The notes beneath the pieces are model-generated. The model saw only the letters and a list, made by a program, of their open reading frames with translations, searched no databases and was not told where the DNA came from. 9,609 nucleotides of DNA, from NCBI GenBank assembly GCA_937919305.1, contig CALFQW010000082.1:1-9609 (forward strand), read 5' to 3'. This DNA is from an uncultured Candidatus Saccharibacteria bacterium. Its GTDB lineage: Bacteria > Patescibacteriota > Saccharimonadia > Saccharimonadales > Saccharimonadaceae. A program made the position numbers and the translations under genes. Shown here one piece after another: positions 6,761-9,609 of the stretch. Each line of letters opens with the position of its first letter. The first letter of the stretch is position 1.

Positions 6761-7951
6761 GTGCCAATCAAAAGAAAAAAGATAGTTGTGGTGGGCGGTG
6801 GTTTCGGTGGTATAAAGGCCGCATTGGAAACCGCTAAATTAAAAGAATGCCAGGTTACACTCATCAGTGACAGGGACCACTTTCTCGTGTACCCTTCGCT
6901 GTACTCCACAGCAACTGGCTGGAGTAGACAGCAATCGATGATACAGCTCGATGAGGTTTTTCATGGGTCAACTGTGAAGATCGTTCACGACACCGTAACT
7001 GATATTGATCCACGCCAAAAAGTAATAATCGGCAAAGATGACAAGTATAACTATGATAAAGCTATCTTTGCCTTAGGTGTCGTGACAAATTACTTCGGCA
7101 TCAAAGGCCTCGATACCTATAGTTACAGCATCAAGTCTGCGCCCGAAATCGACAGGTTCAAAAATCACTTGCACCAAGCTCTCGCTCATGAAAAGCACAT
7201 AGATAAAAATTATGTCGTAATCGGTGGCGGGCCGACAGGTGTTGAGCTATCGGCAGCGCTCGCAACTTACGTGGCTCAAATCGCAGATAAGCACGGTATA
7301 GATCACAAAAAACTTCAGATAGATTTGATCGAAGCAGCTCCAAGAGTACTACCGCGCATGAGTGAAAAAGCCAGTCAGCTTGTCTATGATAAGCTACTAA
7401 GCCTCAATGTATCAGTTATGACGAATAAAAATGTAGAGTCAGAAAACAAAAACAGCGTACTCGTCAGCGGTGTTGATATGCCTAGCCATACAGTCGTTTG
7501 GACATCTGGTGTGTCAAATCATCCATTTTTTCAAGATAATAGCGATGTTTTTACGCTTGCAGAGAACAAGCGCGTCATGGTCGATGAACATCTTATGGCG
7601 TATGAAGATGTGTTTGTCATAGGAGACAACGCTAACACCGATTACTCCGGCTTGGCGCAGACTGCTATCGCAGACGGAAAATTTGTCGCAAAAGTGATCC
7701 ATAGTACGCTACATAATAAACGGATTCCAGCATATAGACCCTCGCGACCTATTGTCGTTATCCCTGTTGGCCATAATTGGGCAATCGCTGAATACAAGAA
7801 TCTCAGAGTCAAAGGGTATCCAGCGCACATTCTGCGAATGTTAGCTGACTTCATTTGTTACTTAGATTATTTCAGTTTCGTACATGCTCTGACACTGTTC
7901 ATGACAAAATCACACAGAGAAGAAGACTGCACAACTTGTCACGATAAGTAA
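6761..7951 (+). CDS. ndh: Type II NADH:quinone oxidoreductase (NDH-2)
   Basis: NDH-2 is a single-subunit FAD enzyme on the inner face of the membrane. It passes electrons from NADH to quinone without pumping protons, and here would feed the divergent cytochrome bo3. The 396-residue protein has the FAD dinucleotide fold at 7-17 (KIVVVGGGFGG), the NADH fold near residue 150 (YVVIGGGPTGVELSAAL), the FAD-contacting VFVIGDNAN near 285 and the quinone-side block AQTAIADGKFVAK near 299-311. The C-terminal part (about 350-385) holds amphipathic aromatic helices that would attach it to the membrane. The last residues are unusual: C390, C393 and H394 make a CTTCH motif three residues before the end. 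Start is GTG with a good ribosome site. A broader FAD-dependent disulfide-oxidoreductase role cannot be excluded, but the context favours NDH-2. Confidence 0.92.
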   Translation: MPIKRKKIVVVGGGFGGIKAALETAKLKECQVTLISDRDHFLVYPSLYSTATGWSRQQSMIQLDEVFHGSTVKIVHDTVTDIDPRQKVIIGKDDKYNYDKAIFALGVVTNYFGIKGLDTYSYSIKSAPEIDRFKNHLHQALAHEKHIDKNYVVIGGGPTGVELSAALATYVAQIADKHGIDHKKLQIDLIEAAPRVLPRMSEKASQLVYDKLLSLNVSVMTNKNVESENKNSVLVSGVDMPSHTVVWTSGVSNHPFFQDNSDVFTLAENKRVMVDEHLMAYEDVFVIGDNANTDYSGLAQTAIADGKFVAKVIHSTLHNKRIPAYRPSRPIVVIPVGHNWAIAEYKNLRVKGYPAHILRMLADFICYLDYFSFVHALTLFMTKSHREEDCTTCHDK

Positions 7952-7965
7952 CACTAGCTTATACT
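7936..7965 (+). promoter_or_regulatory. Probable promoter of the gene at 8017
   Basis: TTGTCA (7936-7941) and TATACT (7960-7965) are separated by 18 bases. The -35 box lies inside the last codons of ndh. The predicted start near 7972 leaves a 45-base leader containing AAGGAG at 7987-7992, which is too far from the ATG to serve it and is preceded by a bare ATG-TAA pair at 7983. Confidence 0.45.
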
Positions 7966-8016
7966 AACGATAAATCATAAGCATGTAAGGAGTGGTGGGA
8001 ACGCCTGCGGTAGGTA

Positions 8017-8718
8017 ATGAGTATTAAGAAGCGCTTTACGTCACTCTTTAGTTCTGAGGCATCTGTCTTTCGCCAATTTGCTGATCACTACGATATGGTG
8101 TATTTCGGTCGTATGCATCATGATGACGATGAGCAGCGCATGGTGCGCGGGGTTACGGTTTCTGCGCAGCACTTGGACGAGCATTATTGCCTAGGAACCG
8201 TGCATAACTACGATACAGTATTGATGAAGAGAACAGACAGTCTCTCTCAGCCTGGGTCAAATGCGGTAGAAAAATACACGTGGTACATCATGCAATTTGA
8301 TCTACGCAGTAAGTATCGACATGATCACGTATTTTTGGACGGCGGGCATCATGATGAGGTGTTCTATAACACACTATTTATCAAATTCGCCCGGATGACG
8401 CGTATCGAAAAGAGCCTTTTTAGAGAAAGCTCTATGTTCAAGCAGAAATTCAGTGCGTACACTCCTCCGGATTCAATCGATGAAGTGCTCGCTATTCTTG
8501 ATGCGAAAACAGCTGAGACTATTGCACACCACTTCGCCCATCTGGATTTTGAGTGGTCGCAAGATGTGTTGATCGTCTACAGTACTGGCCGCATGCCAAC
8601 AAAGCAGTTATTAGAGCATATGTTGAGAGCGGGCTTGTGGTTAGCAGAAGTATTAGATACGTATGGTAAAAAACAAACTACCGCCCATGGCGAGGCGGCA
8701 GTAAAACTTGAACAATGA
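8017..8718 (+). CDS. Conserved-looking protein of unknown function, His-rich
   Basis: I do not recognise this 233-residue protein. It has no signal peptide or membrane helix and looks like a soluble alpha/beta protein. It is rich in His and Asp in short clusters: MHHDDDE (33-39), RHDHVFLDGGHHDEVFY (101-117) and HHFAHLDFEW (171-180), twelve clustered histidines in all, which could bind metal, though no known motif is seen. The mid-part WYIMQFDL and the late DVLIVYST look like core beta strands. A basic N-terminus (SIKKRF) precedes SEASVFRQFADHYDMVYFGR. It starts 65 bases after ndh on the same strand, so it may be co-transcribed with it or use the promoter in the ndh tail. The nearest upstream purine run to the ATG is GGTAGG (8009-8014). 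It converges on rpmG, whose terminator lies in this gene's last codons. Confidence 0.8.
   Translation: MSIKKRFTSLFSSEASVFRQFADHYDMVYFGRMHHDDDEQRMVRGVTVSAQHLDEHYCLGTVHNYDTVLMKRTDSLSQPGSNAVEKYTWYIMQFDLRSKYRHDHVFLDGGHHDEVFYNTLFIKFARMTRIEKSLFRESSMFKQKFSAYTPPDSIDEVLAILDAKTAETIAHHFAHLDFEWSQDVLIVYSTGRMPTKQLLEHMLRAGLWLAEVLDTYGKKQTTAHGEAAVKLEQ
8668..8702 (-). terminator. Terminator of pspC-rpmG inside the convergent gene
   Basis: On the minus strand ACTGCCGCC (8694-8702) pairs with GGCGGTAGT (8677-8685) in a 9-bp stem with one G-T pair, loop of 8, followed by TTGTTTTTT (8676-8668). The T tract is absent in the other direction. It therefore ends the rpmG transcript about 25-50 bases past its stop codon, within the coding end of the gene at 8017. 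Confidence 0.8.
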
Positions 8719-8725
8719 TAGTGGC

Positions 8726-8935
8726 TTAGCTCTTGCGAGCCTTTACTTCGTTCCGACCGAGGTTCTTCTTTGTCTCCTCATATACTTCGTGCTTTCGGGT
8801 CAGAGGATCGTACTTTTTTAACACTAGTTTGTCGCTTGTGTTCATGGTGTTCTTCTTCGTGTAGTATGTCCGGTGTCCACTTGCTTTGCTAACAAGTCCA
8901 ACTAGTTTCCGCTTTGATTTACTGCTTTTCGCCAT
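8726..8935 (-). CDS. rpmG: 50S ribosomal protein bL33, cysteine-free form
   Basis: bL33 is a small protein of the large ribosomal subunit near the E site. The family core is clear: [11 protein letters not shown], then [22 protein letters not shown]. No CxxC pair is present, so this is the zinc-independent (C-) form, as in E. coli. At 69 residues it is longer than the usual 50-55 because of a basic Ser/Lys N-terminus and a C-terminal extension (about 58-69). The ATG at 8935 lies inside the end of pspC (17-base overlap) and has AAGGA about 9 bases upstream, so it is co-transcribed with and probably coupled to pspC. Confidence 0.94.
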   Translation of the reverse strand: MAKSSKSKRKLVGLVSKASGHRTYYTKKNTMNTSDKLVLKKYDPLTRKHEVYEETKKNLGRNEVKARKS

Positions 8936-9143
8936 CTTTTATATCCTTTTGTGCTTTGCTTGATTCGGGTACAACGATCCACAATACGAGATACGGTATG
9001 AAGCCTGGTAGACCTCCTGGCAGGAGTAAGAGAACTGCGACAAGCCGTACTATAGTTGGATCTATGTTGAAATACTCTGCCAAACCACCACATACCCCAG
9101 CGATCATTCGTTGTTTTTTGCTACGGTAAAACTTTTTTGGCAT
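8919..9143 (-). CDS. Small PspC-domain membrane protein
   Basis: This 74-residue protein is almost wholly one PspC domain. In enterobacteria that domain belongs to the phage-shock envelope-stress sensor; in many other bacteria it occurs alone with unknown role. The signature [21 protein letters not shown] followed by TIVRLV covers about residues 9-35. Next comes a hydrophobic stretch with a Gly-Pro turn (36-58: [12 protein letters not shown], then [11 protein letters not shown]) that makes one membrane helix or a hairpin. A short charged tail follows. No PspA or PspB homologue lies nearby. The strong promoter just upstream leaves almost no leader. Pairing with rpmG is unusual and may be only an operon of convenience. 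Confidence 0.92.
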   Translation of the reverse strand: MPKKFYRSKKQRMIAGVCGGLAEYFNIDPTIVRLVAVLLLLPGGLPGFIPYLVLWIVVPESSKAQKDIKDGEKQ

Positions 9144-9151
9144 ATTGGGTG

Positions 9152-9180
9152 ATTATAGCAGTTAGTCACTGCATTGTAAA
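9152..9180 (-). promoter_or_regulatory. Strong promoter of pspC-rpmG, near-leaderless
   Basis: On the minus strand TTTACA (9175-9180), 17-base spacer, TATAAT (9152-9157) with an extended TGC before it. This is the best promoter in the window. Transcription should begin about 2 bases before the ATG at 9143. Inside the spacer GCAGT (9158-9162) and ACTGC (9168-9172) form a 15-bp interrupted palindrome that could be an operator. Confidence 0.8.
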
Positions 9181-9233
9181 TATGTAGCTACTTACGAAAG
9201 TGTACTTCACTAGATACCGTGAGCTCTCCCCTA

Positions 9234-9239
9234 TATAGT
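9234..9239 (+). promoter_or_regulatory. Probable -10 box of the NADAR gene, leaderless
   Basis: TATAGT is followed by exactly 7 bases and the ATG at 9247, so transcription would begin at or next to the start codon. No good -35 box is seen and there is no ribosome site. The 103-base gap to pspC holds both divergent promoters and nothing else I can identify. Confidence 0.5.
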
Positions 9240-9246
9240 TCGATGC

Positions 9247-9609
9247 ATGAAGCAACTACAACAAAACAGAGACCCTTTTTTACGGACAACTACCCCGGGC
9301 ACGATTGGTTTTTACGAAAGGGAGTTCTACCCTCTTTCGAATTTTTCAAGCTTTCAGATTGAGTGGTCTGGCATACTTTGGCCCACTAGCGAGCACGCAT
9401 ATCATGGCGCGAAGTTTGTACCTACTTCTCCAGAGCTTGTAGCCCTCATGTCGATGCAGCGTTCAGCTCACGATGTGTTCAAGGCTTCTCGCGAACACAA
9501 TCATCTAGTACGTACTGATTGGCTTGATGTTCGTGTGCCTATCATGCGAGACATCTGTCGAGCCAAACTGATACAGCACGCATATATTCGATCAAAACTA
9601 CTACAAACT
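9247..9609 (+). CDS. NADAR/YbiA-family N-glycosidase, cut by window edge
   Basis: The frame is open from the ATG at 9247 to the last base, giving 121 residues without a stop; families members usually have about 150-190. NADAR (DUF1768) proteins hydrolyse N-glycosidic bonds. E. coli YbiA acts on early riboflavin intermediates, and other members remove ADP-ribose, including from guanine in DNA. Signature blocks are FYEREFYPLSNFS (22-34), WPTSEHAYHGAKF (45-57, with the conserved E49), the RTDW block (89-92) and RAKLIQH (105-111). There is no signal peptide, so it is cytosolic. The codon use looks like its neighbours. Whether this copy serves metabolite cleaning, ADP-ribose reversal or defence cannot be judged without the downstream genes. 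Confidence 0.88.
   Translation, partial: MKQLQQNRDPFLRTTTPGTIGFYEREFYPLSNFSSFQIEWSGILWPTSEHAYHGAKFVPTSPELVALMSMQRSAHDVFKASREHNHLVRTDWLDVRVPIMRDICRAKLIQHAYIRSKLLQT

Noticed and set aside
7992..8027. Tiny leader reading frame starting at GTG 7992, ending across the start of the gene at 8017
   Set aside because: Eleven codons with AAGGAG touching the start codon, so spacing is wrong; no sign of regulation by attenuation.
8729..8741. GCTC-TTGC-GAGC hairpin as terminator for the gene at 8017
   Set aside because: The stem is only 4 bp and is followed by just three T residues; too weak to call.
9199..9210. AAGT/ACTT and AGTG/CACT small inverted repeats before the NADAR gene
   Set aside because: Four-base arms that overlap each other; expected by chance in AT-rich spacer.

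Overview
The window reads as a compact bacterial chromosome segment, most likely from Patescibacteria/CPR and probably an environmental Candidatus Saccharibacteria (TM7). This is an inference. It rests on a complete cytochrome bo3 operon beside a lone NDH-2, a YerC/YecD-type TrpR homologue, a tiny PspC protein, tight gene overlaps, and short or absent 5' leaders. TGA is used as a stop in several genes and the only tRNA-Trp has anticodon CCA, so the Gracilibacteria/SR1 recoding of UGA is not supported. No mobile element, CRISPR array, rRNA or phage gene is visible.

Layout. (1) 42-149: tRNA-Trp and its own terminator on the plus strand. (2) 148-1574, minus: two translationally coupled genes, a possible GNAT-like acyltransferase followed by an AstE/AspA-type zinc deacylase. 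A two-way terminator (1592-1618) separates them from what lies upstream. (3) 1634-1960, minus: a small TrpR-family regulator whose promoter carries a 22-bp palindrome and appears to give a leaderless mRNA. (4) 2002-6667, minus: cyoABCDE, with subunits II, I, III and IV of a quinol oxidase plus heme O synthase, all abutting or overlapping. (5) 6761-7951, plus: a divergent type II NADH dehydrogenase. (6) 8017-8718, plus: an unrecognised His-rich protein. (7) 8726-9143, minus: pspC-rpmG, convergent with (6); its terminator lies inside the 3' end of gene (6). (8) 9247 to the window edge, plus: the first 121 codons of a NADAR/YbiA-family protein.

Function. Units 4 and 5 together form a minimal aerobic chain. 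NDH-2 passes electrons from NADH to quinone without pumping, and the Cyo complex oxidises quinol, reduces O2 and pumps protons. Subunit II lacks the CuA cysteines, and subunit I keeps the E. coli ubiquinol-site residues (R70, D74, H97, Q100) as well as the heme, CuB, D-channel and K-channel residues, so the enzyme looks intact and quinol-specific. The TrpR-like gene sits directly downstream of cyoE with no terminator between, so it can be reached by cyo read-through as well as by its own promoter.

The best leads are the palindrome and leaderless promoter of the TrpR homologue, the recurring leaderless architecture, the C-terminal CxxCH of NDH-2, the acyltransferase/deacylase pair, and the NADAR gene cut by the edge. 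I see no clearly new multi-gene system.
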